Assembly: GCF_036632915.2 (NCBI RefSeq)
Contig: NZ_CP155552.1
Location: forward strand, 558,001-622,000
DNA from: Faecalibacterium taiwanense
GTDB lineage: Bacteria > Bacillota > Clostridia > Oscillospirales > Ruminococcaceae
Reading direction: 5' to 3'
DNA length: 64,000 nucleotides
The translations under genes and the position numbers were made by a program. The notes beneath the pieces were generated by a model. That model saw only the letters and a program-made list of their open reading frames with translations, did no database searches and was not told the origin of the DNA. This document shows positions 33,631-42,902 of the stretch, piece by piece (the first letter of the stretch is position 1; every line of letters begins with the position of its first letter).

Positions 33631-34790
33631 TTACAGGATGCGCACCCGGATCACGGCGGGGATGGCAGCCAGCTTTTCGGCCAGCGTCTTGTCCACAGCA
33701 CCGGTAGCATCCAGCATGGTGTAGGCCATGTTCTTTTTGCTCTTGTTCACCATGTTCTCGATGTTCAGACCGGCTTCGGTGGTCAGAGCGGTGATCTGGC
33801 TGATCATGCCGGGCTCGTTTTTGTGGATGATGCAGATGCGCTTGCCGCCGGCTCTGGGCTGGGTGACCTCCGGCATGTTCACCGAGTGGATGATGTTGCC
33901 GTTCTTCAGGTAGTCGCTCAGCTCCTTTGCGGCCATGACAGCGCAGTTGTCCTCGGCTTCCGGGGTGGAAGCGCCCAGATGGGGGTGCACACGATGCCGG
34001 GCTTGCCCAGAATGGCCTCAGACGGGAAGTCGGTCATATAGCCGGACACCTTGCCGGTCTCCATGGCTTCCAGCAGCGCCTCGGTGTTCACCAGCTCACC
34101 GCGGGCGTAGTTCAGGATCTTCACGCCGTCCTTGCACAGGGCAAGGGTCTGGGCGTTGATGGTGTCCTTGGTGGTGGGCAGGTAGGGCACATGGATGGTG
34201 ATGTAGTCGCACAGGGGCAGCATGTCGTTCAGGTTCACGCAGTGGCGTACCTGACTGCTCAGGTTCCAGGCGGCGTCAATGGAGATGTAGGGGTCGTAGC
34301 CGTAGACCTCCATTCCCAGCTCAATGGCGCAGTTGGCCACGCGGGAGCCGATGGCACCCAGACCGATGACACCAAGCGTCTTGCCCTTGATCTCGTTGCC
34401 CACGAACTGCTTCTTGCCCTTTTCCACGGTCTTTGCCATGGCGGGGTCGCCGGTCAGGCCCTGACACCACTGGGCAGCAGCAGCCACATTGCGGCTGCCG
34501 GCGATCAGCATACCGATCACCAACTCGGCCACAGCGTTGGCGTTGGCACCGGGGGTGTTGAACACCACGATGCCCTGCTCACTGCAGCGGTCCAGCGGGA
34601 TGTTGTTCACGCCGGCACCGGCGCGGGCGATGGCCAGAAGATTGTCGTTGAAGGCGGTATTCAGCATGTCGGCGCTGCGAACGAGGATGCCGTCCGGGGC
34701 ATCGGTGTCCACAGCCACGTCAAACTGCTTGTTGTTCAGCTTTGCCAGACCCACCGGGCTGATGGCGTTCAAAGTTTTGATGGTGTACAT
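33631..34790 (-). pseudogene. serA: D-3-phosphoglycerate dehydrogenase SerA, split by a -1 frameshift
   Basis: NAD-dependent first enzyme of serine synthesis. The first frame (34790 down to 33918) holds the substrate domain (RSADMLN, RAGAGVNNI) and the Rossmann fold (GKTLGVIGLGAIGSRVA), through YARGELVNTEAL to IVCTP. It then derails into IWALPPRK. Another frame continues PHLGASTPEAEDNCAV, with the catalytic His, and ends in an ACT domain (ICIIHKNEPGMISQI). The break is at a run of five G (33981-33985, plus strand); a sixth restores VCTPHLGAS and a protein of about 386 aa. Serine synthesis is usually needed, so a missing base in the read is likelier than a real mutation. It follows serC with a family B repeat between. 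Confidence 0.88.
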
Positions 34791-34818
34791 AGTCCAGATT
34801 TCCCTTCTATTATACAGG

Positions 34819-34956
34819 AACCCTCTCAGTCACGGCTTGCGCCGTGCCAGCTCTCCCGAAGGGCGAGCTTAGAAAGCGGGTTCGATCAAGTTGTCCCTCT
34901 GATAAAAAGCTCCCCCCTCGGGGGAGCTGCCGAACGAAGTGAGGCTGAGAGGGTTT
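34819..34956. repeat. Family B element, copy 2 (between serC and serA)
   Basis: AACCCTCTC and GAGAGGGTT termini, with two internal AGCTC-type hairpins as in copy 1. The right end runs into the serC stop codon. The central spacer differs from copies 1 and 3. Confidence 0.75.
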
Positions 34957-36038
34957 TATGCGTTCTCCTTGCGGAACTTCTCCATGAAGTCCACCAGCTT
35001 GTCCACGCCCTCGGCGGGCATTGCGTTGTAAATGGAAGCGCGCATACCACCTACCAGACGGTGGCCCTTCAGGTTCACGAAGCCTGCTTCTGCAGCTTCG
35101 GCGCAGAATTTCTTGTCCAGATCTGCATTGGGGCTGGTGAAGGTGACATTCATGGTGCTGCGGTAGCGGTGCTCCACAGGATTCGTGAAGAAGCCCTGAC
35201 CGTCCAGATAGTCGTACAGCACTTTGGCCTTGGCTTCGTTGATCTTCTGCATGTTGGCAAGACCGCCGATGTCGTTTTCCAGATACTTGAGTACCAGACC
35301 GGTCATATAGATGCACCAGCAGGGGGGCGTGTTGTACATGCTGTCCTTGCCCAGCAGGGTGGTGTAGTTCATCATGGTGGGCACATTGTCGGCGGCATGG
35401 CCCAGCAGGTCGTCGCGGACGATGGCAATTGCCATGCCGGCGGGAGCTACATTCTTCTGCACGCCGAAGTAGATGCAGCCGTACTTGGTCACATCCACGG
35501 GCTTGGAGAGGATCATGGAGCTCATGTCGGCTACCAGAGGCACACCCTCCACCTGCGGTACCTCGACAAACTGAGTGCCGAAGATGGTGTTGTTCTGGCA
35601 GATGTGGATGTAGCTGGCATCCTTATCATAGTTGATGGCATTCACGTCCGGGATGTAGGTGAAGTTCTTATCCTTGCTGGAAGCAACAATGTTCACCTCG
35701 CCGAACTTGGCGGCTTCCTTGGCGGCAAGGTTCGAGAAGTTGCCGGTGACAAGGTAATCTGCTTTGCCGGTGGTCATGAAATTCAGCGGGACCATGGCAA
35801 ACTGCTGGGTGGCACCGCCCTGAAAGAAACCGACCTTGTAGTTGTCGGGAATGTTCATTACCCGGCGCAGGGTGGCCTCGGTGTCCTTGATGATGGCATC
35901 GAACCACTTGCTGCGGTGGCTCATCTCCATCACGCTCTGACCGCTGTCGCCATACTCGAGCAGCTCTGCCTGTGCCTGCTTGAGCACCTTCTCGGGCAGC
36001 ATGCTGGGGCCTGCGCTGAAGTTGTAAACTCGTGCCAT
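34956..36038 (-). CDS. serC: Phosphoserine aminotransferase SerC
   Basis: 360 aa class V PLP aminotransferase that converts 3-phosphohydroxypyruvate and Glu to phosphoserine. Family features are VYNFSAGPSMLPEKVL, EMSHRSKWFDAII, FFQGGATQQFAMVP, and the catalytic Lys in FGVQKNVAPAG. The C-terminal RLVGGMRASIYNAMP matches SerC. I chose ATG 36038 (MARVYNF); the longer reading crosses the promoter. It is upstream of serA on the same strand, giving a serC-serA pair. No SerB phosphatase is in the window. Confidence 0.95.
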   Translation of the reverse strand: MARVYNFSAGPSMLPEKVLKQAQAELLEYGDSGQSVMEMSHRSKWFDAIIKDTEATLRRVMNIPDNYKVGFFQGGATQQFAMVPLNFMTTGKADYLVTGNFSNLAAKEAAKFGEVNIVASSKDKNFTYIPDVNAINYDKDASYIHICQNNTIFGTQFVEVPQVEGVPLVADMSSMILSKPVDVTKYGCIYFGVQKNVAPAGMAIAIVRDDLLGHAADNVPTMMNYTTLLGKDSMYNTPPCWCIYMTGLVLKYLENDIGGLANMQKINEAKAKVLYDYLDGQGFFTNPVEHRYRSTMNVTFTSPNADLDKKFCAEAAEAGFVNLKGHRLVGGMRASIYNAMPAEGVDKLVDFMEKFRKENA

Positions 36039-36112
36039 AATGAACTCTCCCTTTCCTGTATCGCACAGCACCGCGGTTTTCTGCGGTGCGTTCTGTTGAT
36101 TGCTGTAGCCGT

Positions 36113-36142
36113 AGTATACCGGTTTTGCAGGGATGAAAACAA
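36113..36142 (-). promoter_or_regulatory. Promoter of serC-serA
   Basis: The minus-strand -35 is TTGTTT (36137-36142), the spacer is 18 bp and the -10 is TATACT (36113-36118). Confidence 0.55.
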
Positions 36143-36196
36143 GAGCATCTTTGCACAAAGATACGGCGCAAAAGCCCCTGTGCGGGCACAAAGCAC

Positions 36197-36237
36197 ACAA
36201 ATGTCCTTGATAGAAAAACAAAAACAAAGACAAATGT
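36197..36237. promoter_or_regulatory. Two BlaI-like ACAAATGT operator candidates
   Basis: ACAAATGT at 36197-36204 and 36230-36237 matches the ACAnnTGT dyad known for BlaI/CopY repressors. The second lies in a CAAAGACAAAyGTAAAA stretch repeated at 36318-36334. Confidence 0.45.
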
Positions 36238-36281
36238 AAAATAGAGCTGAAAAAGCCTGATTTCATCGGCGTTTTCGGCTC

Positions 36282-36310
36282 TTGCGCTTTGGCGCAGAAA
36301 TTGGTATAAT
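36282..36310 (+). promoter_or_regulatory. Promoter of the BlaI-type repressor
   Basis: TTGCGC (36282-36287), 17 bp, TATAAT (36305-36310) with extended TGG. A third operator-like site, ACAAACGT, lies at 36323-36330, right at the expected start of transcription. Confidence 0.7.
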
Positions 36311-36369
36311 AATAAAACAAAGACAAACGTAAAAGCAAAAAAGATGTCAAAAGGAGGGAGAACAGCAGG

Positions 36370-36792
36370 ATGTACGGCATCCCGGACAGTGTAAAGCCGC
36401 TTTCGGCGGCAGAGGAGCAGGTCATGCTTGCCGTGTGGGCCTGCCGTGCGCCCGTCACCCGGCGGGACATCGACGCAAAGCTGCGCGCAAAGGGCTGGGC
36501 ACCGGCGACCGTTCTGAACTTTCTTTACCGGCTGGAAGAAAAGGGCTGGGTGAAAAGCGGCAAGGATGGCAACCGCAATACCTACACTCCGGCCATCACC
36601 CAGCGCGCCTACAACGTGTGGAGTATGCGGGAACGGCTGGACACCCTCTTTGGCGGCGACCTTGCGGCGGCGGTGCACGCGTTGGTCAGCGAGAGCGGCT
36701 GCGGCCAAAGCGAGCTGGAACAGGCCATGAAGGTGCTGGAGGAAAAGCATCTGGAAGCGGAAGAATATGATCTGTATGACCCTTATGGGTAA
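36370..36792 (+). CDS. BlaI/MecI/CopY-family transcriptional repressor
   Basis: 140 aa. Residues of about 10-80 form the BlaI winged helix (LSAAEEQVMLAVWACRAPVTRRDIDAKL, then ATVLNFLYRLEEKGWVKSGKDG), followed by a helical dimerisation part (LDTLFGGDLAAAVHALV). These repressors usually bind ACAnnTGT dyads and are switched off by proteolysis from a BlaR-type sensor, or by copper in CopY. No BlaR, beta-lactamase or copper gene is next to it, and there is no CxCx4CxC motif, so the signal is unknown. It is likely autoregulated by the operators upstream. It precedes the RNA methyltransferase by 15 bp and they share a transcript. Confidence 0.85.
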   Translation: MYGIPDSVKPLSAAEEQVMLAVWACRAPVTRRDIDAKLRAKGWAPATVLNFLYRLEEKGWVKSGKDGNRNTYTPAITQRAYNVWSMRERLDTLFGGDLAAAVHALVSESGCGQSELEQAMKVLEEKHLEAEEYDLYDPYG

Positions 36793-36807
36793 AAAGGAGA
36801 GCGGAAG

Positions 36808-38235
36808 ATGGATTGCAAACTGCGTGCCAAAAACTGCGGCGGCTGCCCGATGCTGGGCATGGACTACGCCGCACAGCTGAAACAGAAAGAAGAGACCGTG
36901 AAAAAGCTGCTGGGCAGATTCGGCCCGGTGGAGCACATCCGGGGCATGGAAACGCCGTACCACTATCGGAACAAGGTGGTCTCCACCTTTACCACCGGCT
37001 GGGGTGGAAAACTTACCTCCGGCATCTACGCGGCAAACAGCCACAAGGTGCTGCCGGTGGAAAGCTGCCTTTTGCAGGACGAAGTGCTGGATAAGACCAT
37101 GCTGGCCGTGCGTGCGGCAGCGGGCACCTGCCATTACCAGCCTTTTAATGAGGATAAGGGCACCGGCCTTCTGCGTCACTGCCTGCTGCGGCGCGGTGTT
37201 ATGACCGGGCAGGTGATGGTGGTGCTGGTGACGGCTCAGCCGGTGCTGCCGGGTGCCAAGAACTTTGTCAAAGCCCTGCTGACCGAAGCCGGAAAGCAGG
37301 GCGTGGCCATCACCACCATCGTCCAGAACGTGAACGACCGCAAAACCAGCGTGGTGCTGGGCGATATGGAAAAGGTGCTGTACGGCAAAGGATTCATTCT
37401 GGACGAGCTTTGCGGCAAGACGTATGCGCTCAGCCCGCGCAGTTTTTACCAGATCAATCATACCCAGACCGAAGTGCTGTACGGCCTTGCGGTGGACGCG
37501 GCGCATCTCACCGGCAAAGAAGTGGTGCTGGATGCCTACTGCGGCATCGGAACCATCGGCCTGACCGCCGCCGACCATGCAAAGCAGGTAGTGGGCGTGG
37601 AGGTGAACCGCGAAGCGGTGCACGATGCCATAGGCAATGCAAAGCACAATGGCGTGAAGAACGCCCGCTTCTTTGCCGCAGATGCCACCCGGTGGATCGG
37701 CGAAGCCGCTGCGGCTGGTGAACGCGCAGACGTGATCTTTATGGACCCGCCGCGGGAGGGCTCTACGCCGCAGTTTATCGAAAGCGTGGCCCGCATGGCC
37801 CCGAAACGTGTGGTCTACGTGAGCTGCAACCCGGTCACGCTGGCCCGGGATCTGGAGCTGCTGACCCGGAAGGGATACAAAGTGGAGAGCAGCACGCCGG
37901 TGGATATGTTCCCTCACAGTGAGCATATCGAGACGGTATGCGCATTGTCCAAACTGGATATCCACCAGAAGATCACGGTAGACCTGAAGATGGATGAGTT
38001 GGACGTGACTGCTGCAGAGACCAAGGCTACTTATGAAGAGATCCGGGAGTACGTCAAGGAACACACCGGTCTGAACGTGAGCGACCTCTATATTGCACAG
38101 GTCAAGCAGAAATGCGGCATCAAGGAGCGGCAGAACTACAACAAGCCTAAGGCTGAGAACCCCAAGCGGCTCAAGTGCCCGGCGGAGAAGGAAAGAGCCA
38201 TCCGGGAGGCGCTGAAGTATTTTAAGATGATTTGA
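36808..38235 (+). CDS. rlmD: 23S rRNA (uracil-C5)-methyltransferase, RlmD-like
   Basis: 475 aa. An N-terminal cysteine cluster (CKLRAKNCGGC, plus Cys in VESCLLQ) suggests the 4Fe-4S site of RumA/RlmD enzymes; the TRAM domain is absent. The SAM domain has the AYCGIGTIGLT loop, and MDPPREGS and the catalytic-Cys motif VSCNPVTLARD match m5U methyltransferases. After about residue 390 an extension follows (ELDVTAAETKATYEEIREYVKEHTGLNV to LKYFKMI) that I recall as common in Clostridia. It methylates a uracil in 23S rRNA or tRNA; the exact site is uncertain. Co-transcribed with the BlaI gene. Confidence 0.88.
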   Translation: MDCKLRAKNCGGCPMLGMDYAAQLKQKEETVKKLLGRFGPVEHIRGMETPYHYRNKVVSTFTTGWGGKLTSGIYAANSHKVLPVESCLLQDEVLDKTMLAVRAAAGTCHYQPFNEDKGTGLLRHCLLRRGVMTGQVMVVLVTAQPVLPGAKNFVKALLTEAGKQGVAITTIVQNVNDRKTSVVLGDMEKVLYGKGFILDELCGKTYALSPRSFYQINHTQTEVLYGLAVDAAHLTGKEVVLDAYCGIGTIGLTAADHAKQVVGVEVNREAVHDAIGNAKHNGVKNARFFAADATRWIGEAAAAGERADVIFMDPPREGSTPQFIESVARMAPKRVVYVSCNPVTLARDLELLTRKGYKVESSTPVDMFPHSEHIETVCALSKLDIHQKITVDLKMDELDVTAAETKATYEEIREYVKEHTGLNVSDLYIAQVKQKCGIKERQNYNKPKAENPKRLKCPAEKERAIREALKYFKMI

Positions 38236-38242
38236 AATAAAA

Positions 38243-38286
38243 AAATAGACGGATGTCTGTCAACTGGCAGACATCCGTCCGTTTTT
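38243..38286. terminator. Bidirectional terminator between rlmD and the rib operon
   Basis: The 12-bp arms 38248-38259 and 38268-38279 are flanked by an A run on the left and TTTTT on the right. Confidence 0.85.
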
Positions 38287-38297
38287 ATGATAATCTG

Positions 38298-38750
38298 TTA
38301 TGATCGCAGTTCCTCAAGCAATGCCGTGCATCCTTCCAGTATATCCTGCCATGTGGCTTCAAAATCTCCCGTGAACCATGGGTCTGCCACTTCACGGGGA
38401 TGATCTGTATGCGCCATCAGCAGCGAGACTTTATGCTGTGGGTCTCCGCCGACAAGCCGCAGGATGTCGCACAGATTACTTTCGTCCATGCCAATCAGAT
38501 GATCATACCGTGCATAATCCAGCCGGGTCATCTGCCGGGCGGTCTTGCCGTTGCAGTCGATGCCATGTTCTGCCAGCTTCTGCCGTGCAGGAGGATAGAC
38601 CGGATTTCCGATTTCCCATGCACTGGTGGCGGCTGATGCGATTTCAAATTGCTCGGATAGTCCTGCCTTGGACGTAAGGTCTTTCATCACATACTCCGCC
38701 ATCGGGCTTCGGCAGATATTTCCGAGACAAATAAATAAGATCCTGGTCAT
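38298..38750 (-). CDS. Low-molecular-weight protein tyrosine phosphatase
   Basis: 150 aa. The P-loop CLGNICRSP (C-x5-R-S) lies at residues 8-16, and the acid DP motif is in REVADPWFTGD near the end. LMW-PTPs dephosphorylate phosphotyrosine or phosphoarginine, and some act on small molecules. Its start overlaps the end of the wHTH gene by 4 bp, so they are coupled and belong to the rib transcript. The riboflavin pathway lacks a dedicated phosphatase step here; a LMW-PTP doing that job would be new and is only a guess. The gene is AT-richer than the dcw genes, as is the rest of this operon. Confidence 0.87.
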   Translation of the reverse strand: MTRILFICLGNICRSPMAEYVMKDLTSKAGLSEQFEIASAATSAWEIGNPVYPPARQKLAEHGIDCNGKTARQMTRLDYARYDHLIGMDESNLCDILRLVGGDPQHKVSLLMAHTDHPREVADPWFTGDFEATWQDILEGCTALLEELRS

Positions 38751-39163
38751 GCCGGGTCGTTCTCCTTTTGGCTTACAAAAGCATAGCCGCCGTGGGTAGT
38801 GCGGATAAAGCTGCCGCAGCCGGCCAGCTTCTTTCGCAGATTGGAAACGGTATTTGCCACGACCTTTAAGGTGTCGTCACAGTTTTGTCCCCACACAGCA
38901 CGGAAAAGCTCTTCTTTTGAGAAGATTTGTCCTTCGTGGGAGGCAAGCATCAGCAGCAAATCGAACTCCAGTCGTGTAAGGGAGACTTTTCTGCCGTTGC
39001 ACGACACTTCGTGGGTCATTCCGTCCAGTGTAAGCCCCGGAAGAACCAACTTCTCCCATGAATCAATGGATATTTGCTCTGCCTCGATGTGCTCTCGTTC
39101 CAGAAGCATCCGGATCTTCTGCTCCAATTCCGGGTCAGGCTGTCGGGTCTTTATAACGATCAT
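38747..39163 (-). CDS. Stand-alone OmpR/PhoB-type winged-helix protein
   Basis: 138 aa. Residues of about 50-133 form an OmpR-type DNA-binding domain (VSLTRLEFDLLLMLASHEGQIFSKEELFRAVWG, then VVANTVSNLRKKL and IRTTHGGYAFV). The receiver domain with the phosphorylated Asp is missing and replaced by about 40 residues without a known fold. It lies after ribH by 20 bp and overlaps the phosphatase gene. It may be an orphan regulator of the operon or a domain lost from a response regulator. No histidine kinase is nearby. Confidence 0.8.
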   Translation of the reverse strand: MIVIKTRQPDPELEQKIRMLLEREHIEAEQISIDSWEKLVLPGLTLDGMTHEVSCNGRKVSLTRLEFDLLLMLASHEGQIFSKEELFRAVWGQNCDDTLKVVANTVSNLRKKLAGCGSFIRTTHGGYAFVSQKENDPA

Positions 39164-39183
39164 GGCAAACTCCTGCGTGTATT

Positions 39184-39660
39184 TTACTCTGCGGCGGTAT
39201 CCATTTCCCGGAGCAGGTTTACCATCTCGATGGCACTGACTGCACAGTCATAGCCTTTATTACCTGCTTTGGTGCCTGCCCGCTCGATGGCCTGTTCGAT
39301 GTTTTCGGTGGTCAGAACACCAAAGAGGACGGGAACCCCGCTTTCCAGCGAGACCGTGGCAATGCCTTTGGAAACCTCATTGCACACATAGTCGTAATGG
39401 CTGGTAGAACCGCGAATCACGGCACCAAGGCAGATCACAGCATCATACTTTCCGCTTTTTGCCATTTTAGAGGCAACCAGTGGGATCTCAAAAGCACCCG
39501 GAACCCATGCAACATGAATATCAGCGTCCTGCACATCGTGCCGGAGCAGACCATCCATTGCTCCGCTCAGAAGTTTGGATGTGATAAATTCGTTGAATCG
39601 GGCAGCTACGATACCGACCTTGATATTCTGAGAAACCAGCTTGCCTTCAAATGTTTTCAT
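39184..39660 (-). CDS. ribH: 6,7-dimethyl-8-ribityllumazine synthase RibH
   Basis: 158 aa, the usual size. It condenses 5-amino-6-ribitylaminouracil with 3,4-dihydroxy-2-butanone 4-phosphate. Key residues are in [39 protein letters not shown] with the catalytic His, and [12 protein letters not shown]. The protein normally forms pentamers or 60-mers. Fourth gene of the rib operon. Confidence 0.96.
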   Translation of the reverse strand: MKTFEGKLVSQNIKVGIVAARFNEFITSKLLSGAMDGLLRHDVQDADIHVAWVPGAFEIPLVASKMAKSGKYDAVICLGAVIRGSTSHYDYVCNEVSKGIATVSLESGVPVLFGVLTTENIEQAIERAGTKAGNKGYDCAVSAIEMVNLLREMDTAAE

Positions 39661-39681
39661 TTTTAAATACCTCTTTCGTTG

Positions 39682-40878
39682 TTAATATTCCAGAAGATGC
39701 CCCATCCGTGCCTGCTTCGTTTTCAGGTAAAATAGGTCATACGGGGTCGCCGTCATCTGAATGGGTACGCGCTCGGAGATCTCCAGCCCAAACTCGGAGA
39801 GCTGATATACTTTGTCCGGGTTATTGGTAAGCAGGCGCAGGCTTTTTACGCCAAGTTCCCGGAGGATCTGTGCGCCGAGATAATACTCCCGTTCATCTCC
39901 ATGGAACCCCAGAGCGAGATTGGCTTCCAGCGTATCCATGCCCTGCTCCTGAAGTTCATAGGCACGCAGCTTGTTGATCAGACCGATGCCCCGGCCTTCC
40001 TGCCGCATATAGAGCAGGATACCCCGGTCTTCTTTTTCGATCTGCGTCATGGCAGCGGCCAGCTGCTGGCCGCAGTCACAACGCAAAGAGCCAAATGTAT
40101 CTCCTGTCAGGCATTCCGAGTGGACGCGGCACAGAATATCCTTTCCATCGCCAATGTCACCTTTTACCAGTGCAATGTGATGCTCTCCGTTCAGGCGGCT
40201 CACAAAACCATAAGCTCTGAAGGTGCCATACTTGGTGGGCAGGTTCACTGCCGTCACCTGATCGACCAGTTTATCGTGACACTTGCGGTACTCCTGTAAA
40301 TCACGGATGGTGATGAATTTGATCTGGAAACGCTCTGCCAGCTTTGCCAGTTCAGCGGTGCGCATCATCGTGCCATCCTCCCGCATGATCTCGCAGCACA
40401 GGCCGCATTCTTTCAGCCCTGCCAGACGGCACAGGTCAACGGTTGCTTCCGTGTGACCGTTGCGCTCCAACACACCGTTCTTTTTTGCCAGAAGGGGGAA
40501 CATATGGCCCGGTCTGCGGAAATCTTCTGCTTTTGCGTGATCGTCCACACAAGCCATCGCCGTAATGGAACGCTCTGCGGCAGAAATGCCCGTAGAAGTA
40601 GAAACGTGGTCGATGGACACCGTAAATGCCGTTTCATGGTTGTCGGTGTTATGCTGCACCATCTGCGGAAATTGCAGCTTCTGGACGAAAGCCTCGGACA
40701 TCGGCATACAGATCAGACCTTTGCCGTGGGTCGCCATAAAGTTGACGTTCTCGGTGGTGGCAAATTCGGCAGCACAGATGAAGTCCCCCTCGTTTTCACG
40801 GTCGGGGTCATCCGTTACCAGAATGATTTTTCCTTGCTTCAGGTCTTGCAAAGCTTCGGGAATGGTATTGAAGTTCAT
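39682..40878 (-). CDS. ribBA: Bifunctional 3,4-DHBP synthase / GTP cyclohydrolase II RibBA
   Basis: 398 aa. Residues 1-200 are 3,4-dihydroxy-2-butanone-4-phosphate synthase ([11 protein letters not shown] metal loop, [23 protein letters not shown]). Residues of about 205-398 are GTP cyclohydrolase II ([10 protein letters not shown], zinc ligands in [20 protein letters not shown]). It starts both branches of riboflavin synthesis, from ribulose-5-phosphate and GTP. It lies 12 bp after ribE. All catalytic stretches appear intact. Confidence 0.96.
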   Translation of the reverse strand: MNFNTIPEALQDLKQGKIILVTDDPDRENEGDFICAAEFATTENVNFMATHGKGLICMPMSEAFVQKLQFPQMVQHNTDNHETAFTVSIDHVSTSTGISAAERSITAMACVDDHAKAEDFRRPGHMFPLLAKKNGVLERNGHTEATVDLCRLAGLKECGLCCEIMREDGTMMRTAELAKLAERFQIKFITIRDLQEYRKCHDKLVDQVTAVNLPTKYGTFRAYGFVSRLNGEHHIALVKGDIGDGKDILCRVHSECLTGDTFGSLRCDCGQQLAAAMTQIEKEDRGILLYMRQEGRGIGLINKLRAYELQEQGMDTLEANLALGFHGDEREYYLGAQILRELGVKSLRLLTNNPDKVYQLSEFGLEISERVPIQMTATPYDLFYLKTKQARMGHLLEY

Positions 40879-40890
40879 CGTAAACTCTCC

Positions 40891-41532
40891 TTAAAAGCCG
40901 CAGCGCAGCAGCATTTCTTTTGTGAGCGTGTTTTGCTTCGGTGTTTCTGATGGAAGCAGCCTCTCGATATATTTTCCAACAACATCGGTTTCCAAATTGA
41001 CAAAATCCCCTTTGTGCCGTTGGTTCAGGTTCGTCTGACGGACGGTGTGCGGTATCGTGGACACGGAAAAGCCCGTAGGTTCCACCGCAGCCACGGTCAG
41101 GCTGATACCGTCTATTGTGATAGAGCCTTTTTCAACGACATAGCGAAGGATCGCAGAATCTGCATGAATGGTGTACCAGATAGCCGTATCGTCTTTTCGG
41201 ATATTAGCAATGCGTCCGACGCCATCCACATGGCCTGCTACGATGTGTCCGCCAAAACGTCCGTTGGCCGGCATGGCACGTTCCAAATTGACAGCACTTC
41301 CAACGGTGAGCTGTGCAAGTGCAGAGCGGTTCAAGGTCTCGTGCATGACATCCGCAGCAAAGCTATCCGGGAAGAGCTGCCTGACGGTCAGGCAGATGCC
41401 GTTGACGGCGATGCTGTCGCCGATCCTGGTTCCTTCCAGAACCGTTTTTGCACGAACAGTCAGTACGGCGGAATGCTGTCCCCGATTGATGGATTTTATT
41501 GTTCCGACTTCTTCCACGATTCCGGTAAACAC
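40891..41532 (-). CDS. ribE: Riboflavin synthase alpha chain RibE
   Basis: 213 aa. Two lumazine-binding repeats, residues 1-97 (MFTGIVEEVG, NGICLTV) and 98-190 (GGHIVAGHVDGVG, GISLTVAAVEPTGFSV). It dismutates two dimethylribityllumazines to riboflavin and the starting pyrimidine. The gene overlaps the end of ribD by 37 bp, implying coupled translation. A basic tail of 20 residues follows the second repeat. Confidence 0.95.
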   Translation of the reverse strand: MFTGIVEEVGTIKSINRGQHSAVLTVRAKTVLEGTRIGDSIAVNGICLTVRQLFPDSFAADVMHETLNRSALAQLTVGSAVNLERAMPANGRFGGHIVAGHVDGVGRIANIRKDDTAIWYTIHADSAILRYVVEKGSITIDGISLTVAAVEPTGFSVSTIPHTVRQTNLNQRHKGDFVNLETDVVGKYIERLLPSETPKQNTLTKEMLLRCGF

Positions 41533-42619
41533 GGGTAATCCACCTCACTTTCGATCAGGAAATCTTTGCCAAGCTGTTCCAATCGGCTGTTCTTCAGGCG
41601 GAATGCAGCATCCGGAAGCGGGACACCTGCACCCTCAATGGGTGCTTTGGCATCCCTTCCTCCGAACAGCTTCGGGGCAATGTAAGCCTGTACCTGCTGC
41701 ACGATGCCGCTTTCCAGTGCAGACCAGTTCAAGGTTCCGCCGCCTTCCAGCAGAATGCTGTCGATCTGCTCCTGCCCCAGCTGTTCCATCAGTTGCAGAA
41801 GATTCACATGACCGCAATGCGCTTCCAGACAAAGGACCCGGCACCCGGCCTGTTGATATGCCGCCTGCTTCTCCGGGTCGCCGCAGCAGGTCGCAAGAAT
41901 GGTCGGAACCTGTTTGGCGGTCATGACCACCTGGGATTGCAGCGGTGTCCGCAAATGTGTATCACAGATGATCCGGACGGGATCACGGCCACCCTCTATC
42001 CGGCAGGTCAGCAGCGGGTCATCTGCTAGGATGGTTCCGACTCCCACCATAATGCCGCGGAATCGGTGTCGCTGCCGTTGAACATGATTCCGGGCAATTT
42101 CCCCGGTGATCCATTTGGAAGCGCCTGTGTATGTGGCGATTTTTCCGTCCATCGTCATGGCGTATTTCATGGAAACGAAGGGGCGTTTTGTGGTGATATA
42201 GTGGAAGAACACCTTGTTCAGCGCATCGCATTCCTCTTGCAGAACATTTTCGGTCACATCTATGCCGTGTGCGCGCAGGATTGCAATTCCTTTTCCAGCC
42301 ACCAGCGGATTCGGGTCAGCAGAACCCACGACCACCCGGTGAATGCCCGCGTCCAGAATCGCATCCACGCAGGGCGGCTGCTTTCCGTAATGGCAGCACG
42401 GCTCCAATGTCACATACAGGGTCGCTCCCTGCGGATCTTCGGTGCAGGATGCCAGCGCATTGCGCTCCGCATGAGCCTGACCGTATCTCTGGTGCCAGCC
42501 CTGTCCGATGATCCTGCCCTCTTTTACGACCACGGCACCCACCATCGGGTTGGGAGATGTCCATCCGCAACCCTTTTTGCAAGCTGCAAAGCCAGACGCA
42601 TATACTCTTTGTCGTTCAT
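41496..42619 (-). pseudogene. ribD: Riboflavin deaminase/reductase RibD with a -1 frameshift near the start
   Basis: It catalyses steps 2 and 3 of the pathway. The natural start is ATG 42619 with GGAGG 7 nt upstream, giving MNDKEYMRLALQLA. That frame soon leaves the gene. The next frame carries KKGCGWTSPNPMVGAVVV, the zinc site AHAERNA and PCCHYGKQPPC (deaminase), then the reductase (VSMKYAMTMDGKIAT, VGVGTILADDP, LLEGGGTLNWSALE). The frames join at five T (42574-42578, plus strand); a sixth gives LAKKGCGW and about 374 aa. All other rib genes look intact and the riboswitch is perfect, so sequencing error or very recent loss are both possible. A longer upstream reading in the second frame crosses the riboswitch terminator and is not the true start. 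Confidence 0.87.
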
Positions 42620-42632
42620 CGTGTCGCCTCCA

Positions 42633-42665
42633 AAAGAAAAAGCCCTGAACAAAAACGTTCAGGGC
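42633..42665 (-). terminator. Attenuator terminator of the FMN riboswitch
   Basis: The minus-strand 9-bp arms GCCCTGAAC and GTTCAGGGC with a short T-rich loop run into TTTTTCTTTT, just before the ribD ribosome site. Confidence 0.88.
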
Positions 42666-42742
42666 AAGCCGAAAAGACACAAGGAACCCTTATGCAAAAA
42701 AGAAAGCTCCAGAATGCAAACGCATCCCAGAGCAGCCTCCAC

Positions 42743-42771
42743 AAGCGCAGAACCGTGCGGGCTCTGCGCTT
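42743..42771 (-). promoter_or_regulatory. Hairpin between the FMN aptamer and the attenuator
   Basis: The 9-bp perfect arms 42743-42751 and 42763-42771 lie between the aptamer and the terminator. It may take part in the switch, for example as an antiterminator partner. Confidence 0.45.
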
Positions 42772-42772
42772 G

Positions 42773-42882
42773 GTATCTTCTTTCATCCAGACTGTACTGT
42801 CGGCTTCGGAGTTTCACCGAATCATGCCTTACGGCTCGTGGGCTGTACCACCGGTAGGGAATCGCACCCTGCCCTGAAGATT
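42773..42882 (-). promoter_or_regulatory. FMN riboswitch (RFN element)
   Basis: The minus strand reads AGGGCAGGGTGCGATTCCC, then CCGGTGGT, AGCCCACGAGCC, GTAAGGCATGATT, TGGTGAAACTCC-like, and GCCGACAGTACAGTCTGGAT. These match the conserved core of the RFN aptamer in order. With FMN bound, the downstream terminator forms and ribD-ribE-ribBA-ribH is shut off. Confidence 0.95.
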
Positions 42883-42902
42883 TCTGATTCAATTACAGCG
42901 GC

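Noticed and set aside
42619..42680. Start of ribD at 42680, giving a longer protein
   Set aside because: That start lies upstream of the riboswitch terminator stem and codes for residues unlike RibD; the site at 42619 has a good ribosome site and the expected N-terminus.
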